Of a stretch of 64,000 nt of DNA, positions 9,006-17,994 are shown piece by piece (within the stretch, counting starts at the first letter, position 1; the number at the start of each line of letters is the position of its first letter). Source of the stretch: Mucilaginibacter sp. cycad4. GTDB taxonomy: Bacteria > Bacteroidota > Bacteroidia > Sphingobacteriales > Sphingobacteriaceae. The notes below the pieces were generated by a model. The model searched no databases. It was not told where the DNA came from and saw only the letters and a list, made by a program, of their open reading frames with translations. The position numbers were made by a program, and so were the translations under genes. Location: contig NZ_CP139559.1 of assembly GCF_034263275.1 (NCBI RefSeq), forward strand, positions 2,976,001 to 3,040,000. The letters run 5' to 3'.

Positions 9006-9758
9006 GTGATCCAAACTGTAAAAAATTATATCAGGCAGTGCTTTTTCCCGCCTAACATCCTGGAGAAAAATTCGGTTGATGCCTACGACATCTGGGCCGA
9101 AAACTATGATGAGCAGCCCGGCAACCTCATGCTTGACCTGGATGAGGTCTTGTTCCCGCGATTAGTGAACAGTACAAGCATCGCCGGTAAAAATGTGGCC
9201 GATATTGGCTGCGGTACCGGCAGGCATTGGGAAAAGATGTTTGCGCTAAATCCGGGGCGGTTAACGGGCTTTGACACATCGGGCGGGATGCTGGCCCGTT
9301 TACAGCAAAAGTTTCCATCGGCAAATATTTACCGCATTACCGACGACCTGTTCAGTGACATGCCATCGGGGAGTTTTGACACCATAGTTTCAACTCTTAC
9401 AGTTGCACACATCAAAAATATTGAAGTTGCCCTGCAGGCGTGGATGCGGATCCTGAAACCAACCGGCGATATCATTATTACCGATTTCCATCCGCAGACA
9501 CTGGCAAACGGCGGCAAGCGGACATTTAAGCATGGCAGCAGCTTTATAGCTGTAGAAAACTATGTGCACCCTGTAAATACCATTAAAAATGTGCTGCTGA
9601 ACAATAACTTTAAGCTGGTTGCCGAAGAAGAAATTAAAATAGATGAAACCATGAAGCATTATTATGCCAATAAAAACGCCATTCATGTTTATGATAAGTA
9701 TAAAGGCTTCCCCATTATTTACGGGTTGCACTTGAGGAGAAATGATGGTACTGAATAA
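9006..9758 (+). CDS. Class I SAM-dependent methyltransferase
   Basis: This 250-residue methyltransferase starts at GTG. Motif I is VADIGCGTGRHWEK (residues 64-77), followed by the acidic GFDTSGGML and the motif IV region SFDTIVSTLTVAHI with the post-motif ILKPTGDIIITDFHP. This layout fits the ubiE/Coq5-like Methyltransf_11/25 group, which act on small molecules. Its last 17 nt overlap the following amidohydrolase, so the two products probably act in one pathway. The substrate cannot be deduced. Confidence 0.88.
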   Translation: MIQTVKNYIRQCFFPPNILEKNSVDAYDIWAENYDEQPGNLMLDLDEVLFPRLVNSTSIAGKNVADIGCGTGRHWEKMFALNPGRLTGFDTSGGMLARLQQKFPSANIYRITDDLFSDMPSGSFDTIVSTLTVAHIKNIEVALQAWMRILKPTGDIIITDFHPQTLANGGKRTFKHGSSFIAVENYVHPVNTIKNVLLNNNFKLVAEEEIKIDETMKHYYANKNAIHVYDKYKGFPIIYGLHLRRNDGTE

Positions 9759-10902
9759 TGTGATGATACCGGGAAACGATGCCGTGGTGAGCATAAGTAT
9801 AAGCGAGGGTAAAATACAACAGGTTTCCCCCTCACATACTGATGACCGCGAACAGCTGACCTTTGTGAATGCCATTGCCTTTCCCGGCCTGATCAACTCG
9901 CACGACCATCTTGATTTTAATCTTTTTCCGCAGCTCGGCAATAAAACCTATGAAAGTTACACCGAATGGGGAAAACACATTCACCGCGTTTATGCCGGTG
10001 AGATTGCATCTGTGCTAAAAATCCCTATTGCCCTGCGTGAACGCTGGGGTGTTTATAAAAACCTGCTTTGCGGCGTTACTACAGTAGTAAACCATGGCGA
10101 AAAAGCTACCATAAATGATCCTCTCATCACTATATTTGATAATTGCCAGAGTATCCACTCGGTCCGGTTTGAAAAAAACTGGAAAAAACGGCTCAATAAC
10201 CCGCTTAAAATAAATAAGCCGGCGGTGATCCATACAGGCGAGGGCACAAACGATACCGCCCATGCCGAAATAAATGAGCTGATTAAATGGAATATCCTTA
10301 AGCGTAAACTCATCGGGATCCATGGAGTAGCTATGGATGCTAAACAGGCCAAACATTTCGAAGCCCTGCTTTGGTGTCCCGAATCAAACTATTTCCTGCT
10401 TAATAAAACAGCGGCCATTGATGAGCTGAAAACGAAAACAACCATTTTATTTGGCACAGATAGCACACTTACCGGGCATTGGGACATCTGGCATCACATT
10501 CGCCTTGCGCGTAAAACTCAAATGCTTAGTGATGATGAACTATATAGCTCTCTTACTTCATCTCCTGCCCAAACCTGGAAACTGAATACCGGCAGCATTA
10601 CCAGCGGATTTGATGCCGATATTGTAATAGCTAAAACAAAAGGCAAAGCTGGTTTACAGGCTTTTTATGATATAACACCAAATGATATTTTACTGGTGAT
10701 GCATAAAGGCGTGATCCTGCTGTTTGATGAGTCGCTTTATCACCAGCTTACCGGTATCATTACCCCAAATTACAGCAAGGTTTTTACCGGCAATCATTTC
10801 AAATATGTGATGGGCGATATCCCTGGTTTGATAGCCGAAATAAAACGATACAAGCCGGATGCCGGTTTCCCCATACCCTATTCAGCCCTGCCTGCAGCAT
10901 GA
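9742..10902 (+). CDS. Amidohydrolase-family metal-dependent hydrolase
   Basis: This 386-residue cytosolic enzyme has the amidohydrolase layout. There is a beta-rich cap at the N-terminus, the HxH metal motif at His54 and His56 (INSHDHLDF), later histidines in VIHTGEGTND and IGIHGVAMD, and the catalytic Asp in LFGTDSTLTG. A closing cap segment reads SGFDADIVIAK. It resembles TRZ/ATZ-type deaminases and chlorohydrolases. The start overlaps the methyltransferase by 17 nt. Its stop codon is shared with the ATG of a small ORF (ATGA at 10899-10902). In a glycan locus it might deaminate or deacylate a modified sugar or base; this is inference. Confidence 0.83.
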   Translation: MMVLNNVMIPGNDAVVSISISEGKIQQVSPSHTDDREQLTFVNAIAFPGLINSHDHLDFNLFPQLGNKTYESYTEWGKHIHRVYAGEIASVLKIPIALRERWGVYKNLLCGVTTVVNHGEKATINDPLITIFDNCQSIHSVRFEKNWKKRLNNPLKINKPAVIHTGEGTNDTAHAEINELIKWNILKRKLIGIHGVAMDAKQAKHFEALLWCPESNYFLLNKTAAIDELKTKTTILFGTDSTLTGHWDIWHHIRLARKTQMLSDDELYSSLTSSPAQTWKLNTGSITSGFDADIVIAKTKGKAGLQAFYDITPNDILLVMHKGVILLFDESLYHQLTGIITPNYSKVFTGNHFKYVMGDIPGLIAEIKRYKPDAGFPIPYSALPAA

Positions 10903-11054
10903 GTGCCACAAAAAAAATATGGTCAAAATCGAAACGCAAAGCGGTTTATTTAAGCGGTGGTGCATGCCATATTTGGGGGTTGCATAAACACCCGGACGCC
11001 GGGATACCGCTAAATAAAATGACATTTGCTTTTGCCTCCATTGATGTTTTTTAA
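10899..11054 (+). CDS. Small ORF (51 aa) coupled between amidohydrolase and glycosyltransferase
   Basis: This short frame encodes MSATKKIWSKSKRKAVYLSG and a further 31 residues ending AFASIDVF. Its ATG overlaps the amidohydrolase stop (ATGA), and its TAA is followed directly by the ATG of the glycosyltransferase at 11055. That exact fit between two co-oriented genes is what supports it. The N-terminus is strongly basic (seven Lys/Arg in the first 14 residues) and the rest holds one Cys and three His. I recognise no family. A short GC palindrome (CCCGGACGCCGGG) lies inside. It could be a real small protein, a translational-coupling leader, or chance. Confidence 0.4.
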   Translation: MSATKKIWSKSKRKAVYLSGGACHIWGLHKHPDAGIPLNKMTFAFASIDVF

Positions 11055-12155
11055 ATGAGATACGTTTTAGCCAGCTATGTGTACACCAAAGAGTTTAATC
11101 AGCCACAGGCCTGGTTAAAGCGCATTAACATGTATACCGGCATATTAGATGCCCTGGCTAAGAGCAACGAGGCGATCAGCATTGAACAAATCAATTACGA
11201 AGGTGAGCTAACACAAAACGGCGTTAATTACCATTTCAGAAGATACCCAAAAGCAGCGCTCAAATATTTTCCATGGGATTTGCACTTGTATATTAAAAGC
11301 CTGAAACCCGATGTGGTAATAGTTCATGGCTTGCTTTTCCCCCTGCAGGTTATCCAGCTGCGCCTTATACTTGGCCGCAAAGTAAAGATCATTGTACAAA
11401 ATCATGCAGAAAAGCCTTTCACGGGTTTAAAAAAACTACTTCAGCGGGCAGCCGACCAGATGGTTGATGCCAACTTATTTGCATCGCATGATATGGGTAT
11501 GGAATGGATTGCCGCCGGTAACCTGAAATCGCCGGGTAAAATACATGAAGTAATGGAAGTTTCCTCTGTTTTTTACTCTATAGACCGCCTGGAAGCCAAG
11601 TCCAAAACAGGCGCAAAAGGCAACCCGGTGTTTTTATGGGTAGGCCGTTTAAACGAAAATAAAGATCCTTTAAATGTGGTGAGAGCCTTTTTGAAATTCG
11701 CCAAAAGTTCGTCCGGGGCAAAACTCTTTATGATCTATCATACCGAAGATTTGCTGCCGAAGATCAACCAATTGTTAAACTCGTCTCCAAATAAAGAAGC
11801 GATTGAATTAATTGGCGAAGTGCCGCACGCCGATTTATTGTACTGGTACAACAGTGCTGATTTTATTCTCTCCGGCTCACATTATGAAGGCAGCGGCACC
11901 GCCATTTGCGAAGCTATGTCATGCGGATGCGTGCCGCTGGTTACAGATATCCTTTCGTTCAGGATGATCACTAACAATGGGGAATGTGGTATATTGTATA
12001 AACCGGGAAATGAAGCTGCGTTGCTTGAAGCTCTCATGCAAACAAAACAAATGGATATTGCAGAAAAACGGAGATTATCCATCGAATATTATAAGCGAAA
12101 CTTATCATTTGAGGCTATTGCAGAGAGGATTGAGAGCATAGTGCAAAGCCTTTAA
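11055..12155 (+). CDS. GT4-type glycosyltransferase
   Basis: This 366-residue GT-B glycosyltransferase carries the nucleotide-sugar half FLWVGRLNENKDPLNVV at about residue 192 and the donor-binding E-x7-E motif in HYEGSGTAICEAMSCG (about 275-290). Both fit family GT4. The N-terminal half contains VIVHGLLFPLQV, a typical first-domain strand-helix pair. No signal peptide or membrane helix is present. It follows the small ORF with no spacer and ends the plus-strand series that starts with the methyltransferase at 9006. It meets the minus-strand glycosyltransferase tail to tail, 37 nt apart. Confidence 0.9.
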   Translation: MRYVLASYVYTKEFNQPQAWLKRINMYTGILDALAKSNEAISIEQINYEGELTQNGVNYHFRRYPKAALKYFPWDLHLYIKSLKPDVVIVHGLLFPLQVIQLRLILGRKVKIIVQNHAEKPFTGLKKLLQRAADQMVDANLFASHDMGMEWIAAGNLKSPGKIHEVMEVSSVFYSIDRLEAKSKTGAKGNPVFLWVGRLNENKDPLNVVRAFLKFAKSSSGAKLFMIYHTEDLLPKINQLLNSSPNKEAIELIGEVPHADLLYWYNSADFILSGSHYEGSGTAICEAMSCGCVPLVTDILSFRMITNNGECGILYKPGNEAALLEALMQTKQMDIAEKRRLSIEYYKRNLSFEAIAERIESIVQSL

Positions 12156-12192
12156 ATATTGCTTGCTCGCCATTACCTGTCTCGGATAAAAT

Positions 12193-13251
12193 CTATTGCT
12201 CAAAAACCTCCATCATCCTCCTCACATTATCCCTGATCTCATAAGCCAAAACATTTTTCTTCCCGCAATCTGGTTTATCCAAAATACAACGGATAGTTTG
12301 CCAGGCTTCTTCCATGTTATTTACAATATGCCAGTTGGTAATATCATCATCCATCGGCTTAACAAAACTTACTACTTCGGCTCCCGAATACAGGGCTTCA
12401 AGGCAAACAGCGCCGAAACCTTCGTATTCCGAAGGGTGAAATAACACTCTTGAGCGCTGCATCATTTTAAGCACTTCGTGATGCTGTAATTCGCCTGCAA
12501 GGGTTATGTTACTTTCAAGTTGCTTTGCTTTGATTTGGCCTAATAATTTTTCCTTTTCCGGGCCATCGCCGCATATTACCGTTTTTATATCCGGATAATA
12601 TTGCTTCAGCATGGCAACAGCTTCAATAAACAGGTGAAACTGTTTCAAGGGAATAAGTGATCCCGCCCCTAAAATATCAATGTCATTTTCGGCAGATAAA
12701 ACATCAAATAATGAGGTATCAATCCCCACCGGGATAATATTAAGTGGTTTCACATGGTAGTTTTTGATGAACTCCCGTACTATAAAATCCGACAGCGCTA
12801 TCAGCTCATCTCCTTTTGGCTTTATCCACTTAGCATATTTGTTCCCCGCTTTAGCATCCTGCCCAAGCATCCAGCAGCGGTGCTTAATATTTTTTATCCG
12901 GGCGAAATAATGGCCAACCAAAGCGCATTCGCCAAGCCAAAAGCTTAATAAGCCCACTATTTGGTATTGTCTGTTTAAATGCCCTAAAGTTTGCCATACT
13001 TTTAGCCAGGTATTCAGCCTGAATAATTTACCACGGCCCCTTCCTCCAAAACTGACCACCCTTACACCATGCCAATCATATTCCGCGGCAGAAAAAGGGT
13101 ATTGAAAACTTAGCACGATGATATTCAGTTCCTGATTTTCGGCCTTTAACGCCCGTACAAAAACCTGCTGAGGCGGTAAACAGGTAGTATCGGCTTCATT
13201 TTCGGGAAAACCGGGGCTTAGGATAAGCAATGTTTTTTTACGGTTATCCAT
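12193..13251 (-). CDS. GT4-type glycosyltransferase
   Basis: This 352-residue GT-B sugar transferase shows ILGAGSLIPLKQFHLFIEA (donor domain start), VICGDGPEKEKL and SEYEGFGAVCLEALYSG with the E-x7-E catalytic pair. The N-terminal LLILSPGFPENEADT segment is an acceptor-domain start. It overlaps the 3' end of the upstream ABC exporter by 8 nt, so the glycan is probably assembled and flipped by products of one mRNA. The sugar specificity is unknown. Confidence 0.9.
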   Translation of the reverse strand: MDNRKKTLLILSPGFPENEADTTCLPPQQVFVRALKAENQELNIIVLSFQYPFSAAEYDWHGVRVVSFGGRGRGKLFRLNTWLKVWQTLGHLNRQYQIVGLLSFWLGECALVGHYFARIKNIKHRCWMLGQDAKAGNKYAKWIKPKGDELIALSDFIVREFIKNYHVKPLNIIPVGIDTSLFDVLSAENDIDILGAGSLIPLKQFHLFIEAVAMLKQYYPDIKTVICGDGPEKEKLLGQIKAKQLESNITLAGELQHHEVLKMMQRSRVLFHPSEYEGFGAVCLEALYSGAEVVSFVKPMDDDITNWHIVNNMEEAWQTIRCILDKPDCGKKNVLAYEIRDNVRRMMEVFEQ

Positions 13252-14908
13252 TGGGCGAGATCACTTTATTACAGATAGCCAGGCTGGCTTTGTTATGGGT
13301 GATCAGGATGATCATTTTTCCCTGCCGGGCCAGTTGCTGCAATTTGGTTAAAAGCTCATTTTCGGCATCTGCATCCATTTCACTGAACGGCTCATCTAAA
13401 ATTAACAGATCGTGATTATGATAAAGCGCCCGGGCCAGCATGATCCTTTGGCGCTGACCGCCGCTAATGTTTTTACCATTTTCGGTAATAACTTTAGCTG
13501 TGCCTTCGGGGTACCCTGCAATCAGCTTATTTAGGCCGCAAAACTCCAGTACACTCATCAGCTTTTGCTCGTCCGCAGTTTTATCATCAAGCATTATGTT
13601 TTTCAGGATGGTATCATATATAAAAAAAGGTTGTTGTTTAACCAGGGAGATATTTTTACGGTAAAGCCGGCGCATTGGCGTAGCAGCAATTTTATTGTTG
13701 ATATAAATGCCCCCCTTCTCCGGCTCTAAAAAACCGGTTAACAGGTTAATGATGGTTGTTTTCCCCCTGCCCGAGTTCCCCGAAATACCCATAATATCAC
13801 CAGGAGTCATCTCAAAATAAAGCTGATCCAAAACAGTTTTGTCCGGGTAGCTGAAACTTACTTTTTCAAATTTCAATGACCAAATCTGTTCGTCAACAAC
13901 TTCATTAACCCGGGGTTCATCATTTTGTTCAACAACCAGGTCGGCCAGGATAAATTCATAGGTTTTCATTTGCCCGCCGCTGTTCAGGATCTTTACAATA
14001 CCGGGGATGATTTTGTACGCGGCCGCCACAAAAATACCGATGGTGAGGATACTAACCACAGGAGTATCGCCCATTAATTTATTTACAGCGATGAGGATAA
14101 AAAAACCCAGAACGGCAAATACTTCCATTAAACGTGAAGGCAGGTTTTGCCAGGTTTGCTGTGAAGCTATATTTTGGTTTAACTGTAGTTGGTAGCCAAA
14201 AAACCGACGACTAAAGAAATCGTTTTTTTGATAAATATTACTTTCTACATAACCAGATAAGGATTCGTTTAAATGCTGAAGCGTTTTTTCGCTCACGATT
14301 TTGATCTGCCCCCGGATGGATTTTAGCCTGGTTTTGATGAACCAGCCCAAAACCGCGACAGGCGGCAGCAGCAACACAAACAGCAAAACAAACAAGGCTG
14401 GGTGATAGAACATAATAGCCCCAATAGTAAAAAAGATCAATACCGTTTGAGATACTATTTGCTGAAAATTGGTGAGTATGTAATGGCCAAACTCGATAGG
14501 CTGCTGGCTAATTCGCCGGGTATGGACAGATGAATCAACGTGAATAAACTGATCAAAATCTGCATCAAGATAATTCCTGATATTACGTTCGGATAGCCTT
14601 GACGCCACCTTGTAAAAGAAATGCTGCTGCGCATTTTGCGCAAAGAAACCGATACAGTTTTTCATCGCAAAAAGCACCAGGAAAATACCAATAAGCCACA
14701 ATGATTTTTTATTCGCGAGGCCGGCCGGTAAAAAATGATAATTGTTCGCCAATCCCTGCTGCGTATAAAAATTAACCATTAACAGCAGCAAGCCTAAAAA
14801 AGCAACATCCAGCATGGCGATAACAATATCGGCAATAATTAACCTGACAAGCCTTGCTTTTTCATGTTGGTTCAGGATAAGCAGAATACCTTTTAAAATT
14901 TGCTTCAA
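13244..14908 (-). CDS. ABC exporter, fused membrane and ATPase domains
   Basis: This 554-residue half-transporter has six hydrophobic segments (about residues 20-300). The nucleotide-binding domain has Walker A GISGNSGRGKTT (374-385), the signature SGGQRQR, Walker B LLILDEP and the H-loop ITHNK. The build is that of MsbA/PglK-type exporters that flip lipid-linked oligosaccharides or lipids; it would work as a homodimer in the inner membrane. There is no N-terminal C39 peptidase domain, which argues against peptide maturation. It is the first gene of the unit with the glycosyltransferase at 12193 (8-nt overlap), so a glycan flippase is the best reading. Confidence 0.9.
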   Translation of the reverse strand: MKQILKGILLILNQHEKARLVRLIIADIVIAMLDVAFLGLLLLMVNFYTQQGLANNYHFLPAGLANKKSLWLIGIFLVLFAMKNCIGFFAQNAQQHFFYKVASRLSERNIRNYLDADFDQFIHVDSSVHTRRISQQPIEFGHYILTNFQQIVSQTVLIFFTIGAIMFYHPALFVLLFVLLLPPVAVLGWFIKTRLKSIRGQIKIVSEKTLQHLNESLSGYVESNIYQKNDFFSRRFFGYQLQLNQNIASQQTWQNLPSRLMEVFAVLGFFILIAVNKLMGDTPVVSILTIGIFVAAAYKIIPGIVKILNSGGQMKTYEFILADLVVEQNDEPRVNEVVDEQIWSLKFEKVSFSYPDKTVLDQLYFEMTPGDIMGISGNSGRGKTTIINLLTGFLEPEKGGIYINNKIAATPMRRLYRKNISLVKQQPFFIYDTILKNIMLDDKTADEQKLMSVLEFCGLNKLIAGYPEGTAKVITENGKNISGGQRQRIMLARALYHNHDLLILDEPFSEMDADAENELLTKLQQLARQGKMIILITHNKASLAICNKVISPNG

Positions 14909-15119
14909 GGGGATATTAATAACAAAGCCAGGTTCATCACTGGCTTCATTTTAAATTACGTTTTTTTTGGTTTAATGGTTGCTTTGTGAATTTGAAGATA
15001 CAAGACCTGAAACCGTTATTTTAATACGTTGCCCTGATAAATTATGGGTATAGTTTAATATTCTGTGTAAAATTGTTAAATTTCGGCTTCGCATTTATAA
15101 AAGATGTAAAACAACCTTC

Positions 15120-16505
15120 ATGAGTTTAGAACCTTTCCTTGCCGTATTTGTGATCACCCAATACAGGAGACATTTGAAAAATGATGACCTGCTAACCAAA
15201 TGGAACAAATACCTTAACATTGGTTACTATATAGCCATTGCTATTTTCATATTTGATGTAAGCTTTGATCATGCGCACAAGTTGGCTATTGTTGTTGCCC
15301 ACTTGTATTTTTTGGGTGTTGTAGTGGCGCCTTATTATATCGATGATCTGAAATCCGGCAAGCAACTTGCTTTTGCCTTGATCCCTTATGCTATCGCAGG
15401 GCTAATACAGGATGTGTTGGAAAAATGGTTCCCTAATTTTTATGATAACCATGATAATACCATACAAAGCCTGGTAGTATTTTCCTTAATCTGGGCATTT
15501 TCACTTTGGCTCATCAGCAGGAAACAAACTAAGGCCCTCGAAAATGAGCGTAAACAACGTTTTGCCGAGCAGGAACAAAACCGCATGATGGCCGCCATGA
15601 AGGTAAACCTTGAAAGTGAGGTTCGTGAGCGCACAGCTGAGCTTATTCGCCAAACAGAAGAATTACAGCAGGCGCTGTCCGAACTTAAAAGCACCCAGGC
15701 GCAACTGATCCAATCAGAAAAAATGGCTTCACTGGGCGAGCTTACCGCTGGTATCGCCCACGAGATCCAGAACCCGCTGAACTTTGTAAACAACTTTAGC
15801 GAGGTGAGTATCGAACTGCTTGAAGAACTAAAGGACGAAGTGCTTGATAAACTGCCCGACGAAGTAAAGGAAGATGCCGGCGATATCATTAACGACATCA
15901 CCCAAAACCTGAGCAAAATAAACCAGCACGGCAAGCGTGCCGACGCCATTGTTAAAGGGATGCTTCAACATTCGCGGGCTACAACCGGTAAAAAAGAGCC
16001 CACAGATATCAACGCCCTTGCCGATGAATACCTGCGACTAAGCTATCATGGCCTGCGTGCTAAGGATAAATCATTTAATGCCGGCATGAAAACCAGCTTT
16101 GATCCAGATCTGGGTAAAATAGAAGCTATTCCGCAGGACCTGGGCCGCGTACTGCTTAACCTGTTCAATAATTCGTTTTACTCGGTTACCGAAAAGAAAC
16201 GGGTTTTGGGCGAGGGCTATGAGCCAACAGTAACCGTTAATACCCAAAAGGTTCGGTCGGCATCAGGTGTCAATATGGTGCAAATTACGGTGGAAGATAA
16301 TGGTACGGGCATCCCTCAAAAAGTTCTGGATAAAATTTACCAACCCTTTTTTACTACCAAACCTACCGGTCAGGGAACCGGCCTCGGGCTTTCCATGAGC
16401 TATGATATTATTACCAAGGGGCATGGTGGTGAACTTAAAGTTGAAACTGCCGAAGGCGAATTTGCCCGCTTTGTGATCTGTATACCTGTTGGCAATGTTG
16501 CCTAA
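15120..16505 (+). CDS. Membrane-bound sensor histidine kinase
   Basis: This 461-residue kinase has four hydrophobic segments (about 33-48, 54-74, 82-96 and 115-133), then a coiled coil (135-205). The dimerisation/phosphoacceptor motif is at His214 (TAGIAHEIQNPLNF). The ATPase domain shows the N box LLNLFNNSFYS, G1 DNGTGIP and G2 GQGTGLGLS. An acidic insertion after the H box (ELLEELKDEVLDKLPDEVKE) is typical of the Bacteroidota kinases of this group. No PAS or periplasmic sensor is evident, so the signal is likely membrane-borne. The two receiver proteins follow directly and are its probable phosphotransfer partners. Confidence 0.92.
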   Translation: MSLEPFLAVFVITQYRRHLKNDDLLTKWNKYLNIGYYIAIAIFIFDVSFDHAHKLAIVVAHLYFLGVVVAPYYIDDLKSGKQLAFALIPYAIAGLIQDVLEKWFPNFYDNHDNTIQSLVVFSLIWAFSLWLISRKQTKALENERKQRFAEQEQNRMMAAMKVNLESEVRERTAELIRQTEELQQALSELKSTQAQLIQSEKMASLGELTAGIAHEIQNPLNFVNNFSEVSIELLEELKDEVLDKLPDEVKEDAGDIINDITQNLSKINQHGKRADAIVKGMLQHSRATTGKKEPTDINALADEYLRLSYHGLRAKDKSFNAGMKTSFDPDLGKIEAIPQDLGRVLLNLFNNSFYSVTEKKRVLGEGYEPTVTVNTQKVRSASGVNMVQITVEDNGTGIPQKVLDKIYQPFFTTKPTGQGTGLGLSMSYDIITKGHGGELKVETAEGEFARFVICIPVGNVA

Positions 16506-16573
16506 AGTTAAACGCCCGTAATTTTGCGTTTAACCCCCAATAAAACCTAACAAACGTTTAACTTTGAAAAGCT

Positions 16574-16951
16574 ATGAAAATACTTGTTGTTGATGATGAG
16601 GCAGATGTACAACCCTTATTTTTACAACGTTTCCGGAAAGAGATTAAAAGCGGTGAAATAGAGTTCAATTTCGCACTATCAGGTGAAGAGGCACTTCATT
16701 TTTTGGAGGACCATCACTCGCAGGTAATACTAATTTTATCTGATATCAATATGCCGGGTATGAGCGGGCTTGAACTATTGCGCAACATCAGGCAGCATTA
16801 TGAAAAACCACCGCCGGTAGTGATGATGATCACCGCATACGGCGATGATGAAAACTATAAACAATCAATGGAGCTTGGAGCCAATGACTTTTTAACCAAA
16901 CCGCTTGATTTTAACAATTTGAAAGACAAACTTAAACACTTAGAACAATAA
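16574..16951 (+). CDS. Single-domain response regulator (CheY-like receiver)
   Basis: This 125-residue protein consists only of a receiver domain. It has the acidic pair Asp7-Asp8 (VVDDE), phosphoacceptor Asp57 (LSDINMPG), the switch Thr in MITAYG and Lys109 (TKPLD). There is no output domain, so it may act as a phosphate shuttle or sink or by protein contact. It lies 68 nt after the kinase gene, and its TAA overlaps the ATG of the next gene (TAATG). It shares the SDINMP core with the downstream receiver-cyclase, which suggests a duplicated receiver. Confidence 0.93.
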   Translation: MKILVVDDEADVQPLFLQRFRKEIKSGEIEFNFALSGEEALHFLEDHHSQVILILSDINMPGMSGLELLRNIRQHYEKPPPVVMMITAYGDDENYKQSMELGANDFLTKPLDFNNLKDKLKHLEQ

Positions 16952-17994
16952 TGGCCAAGATACTGGTAGTAGATGACGAACAGGACCTGGAATTACTGAT
17001 CAGGCAAAAATTCAGGAAAAAGATACGGGAAGGCGTATATGAATTTGTGTTTGCCCAAAATGGTTTTGAAGCGTTGACCCAGCTAAAGGACCATCCGGAT
17101 ATTGACGTAGTGCTGAGCGATATCAATATGCCCGAGATGGATGGCCTCACGCTGCTTACCAAGCTACCCGATGCCAACCCGATATTAAAAGCGGTGATGG
17201 TATCAGCCTATAGCGATATGGATAACATTCGCACGGCTATGAACCGCGGCGCGTTTGATTTTGTATGCAAACCTGTAAATTTTGAAGACCTTGATATTAC
17301 TATTGAAAAAACGCTTCAACATGTTATCGAGCTCAAAAAAACCATGCAGGCCATTAAGGAAAACAACATCCTGCGCATGTATGTAGATGAGAACGTGCTT
17401 AACTTCATGACCCACAAGGAGTTTGAGAACAGTCTTCTGAGTAACGAAACCATTGAAGCTACCGTACTATTTATTGACATTTGCGGTTTTACCGCTATTA
17501 CCGAGCATGTTGCGGCCAACACCGTTGTAGGGATGATCAATAAGTACTTTGATGTAATGGTGCAGGAGATCATTGCTCAAAATGGCCACATAGATAAATT
17601 TATGGGCGATGCCGTAATGGCGGTTTTCCGTGGCGAATACCACCTTGACCGCGCCATTGACGCTGCCCTTGCCGTGCGCGATAAAATGCACGGGGCAGAT
17701 GAGATCCAGGCCGGTGAAAAAACGTTCAAACCATCTGTTTCTATCGGCATCAATTCGGGCGAAATGATTTCGGGCAATATTGGTTCGGCTACCTTAAAAC
17801 GCCTGGATTATACGGTTATTGGCGATGCTGTAAACCTGGCCCAGCGCCTCCAAACCGTGGCACAAGCCAACCAAATTATTGTAAGTGCCGATGTATATGA
17901 ACAGGCTAAAGGCTCCTTCGCGCTCAATAAAATTGGTGAGGTAAGTTTGAAGAATAAGGCTAATCCGGTGGAGATTTACGAGGTAGTGGCTTAG
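16951..17994 (+). CDS. Response regulator with class III adenylate cyclase output
   Basis: This 347-residue protein has a receiver domain (1-120; phosphoacceptor Asp57, Lys108) and a short helical linker. A class III nucleotide cyclase domain covers about 165-347. Metal-binding Asp176 and Asp220 are present (FIDICGF and KFMGD). Lys216 and Asp286 are the adenine-selecting pair, so ATP rather than GTP is the predicted substrate. Asn295 and Arg299 are the transition-state residues. The domain is therefore complete and should make cAMP. It is translationally coupled to the single receiver gene and lies downstream of the kinase, giving a kinase-to-cAMP pathway. Confidence 0.93.
   Translation: MAKILVVDDEQDLELLIRQKFRKKIREGVYEFVFAQNGFEALTQLKDHPDIDVVLSDINMPEMDGLTLLTKLPDANPILKAVMVSAYSDMDNIRTAMNRGAFDFVCKPVNFEDLDITIEKTLQHVIELKKTMQAIKENNILRMYVDENVLNFMTHKEFENSLLSNETIEATVLFIDICGFTAITEHVAANTVVGMINKYFDVMVQEIIAQNGHIDKFMGDAVMAVFRGEYHLDRAIDAALAVRDKMHGADEIQAGEKTFKPSVSIGINSGEMISGNIGSATLKRLDYTVIGDAVNLAQRLQTVAQANQIIVSADVYEQAKGSFALNKIGEVSLKNKANPVEIYEVVA

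Noticed and set aside
9390..9941. Minus-strand 183-codon open frame
   Set aside because: It spans the overlapping ends of the methyltransferase and amidohydrolase in antisense; both sense genes have strong family motifs.
4357..14908. RiPP biosynthesis reading of the radical SAM genes
   Set aside because: There is no precursor-like peptide with a leader and core next to the radical SAM genes, no RRE domain visible, and the ABC exporter lacks a C39 peptidase. The 51-residue ORF is translationally coupled to a glycosyltransferase, not to the radical SAM genes.
15440..15949. Minus-strand 169-codon open frame rich in Ser
   Set aside because: It is a shadow of the histidine kinase coiled-coil and H-box region; the Ser runs come from reading Glu/Lys/Ala-rich codons backwards.
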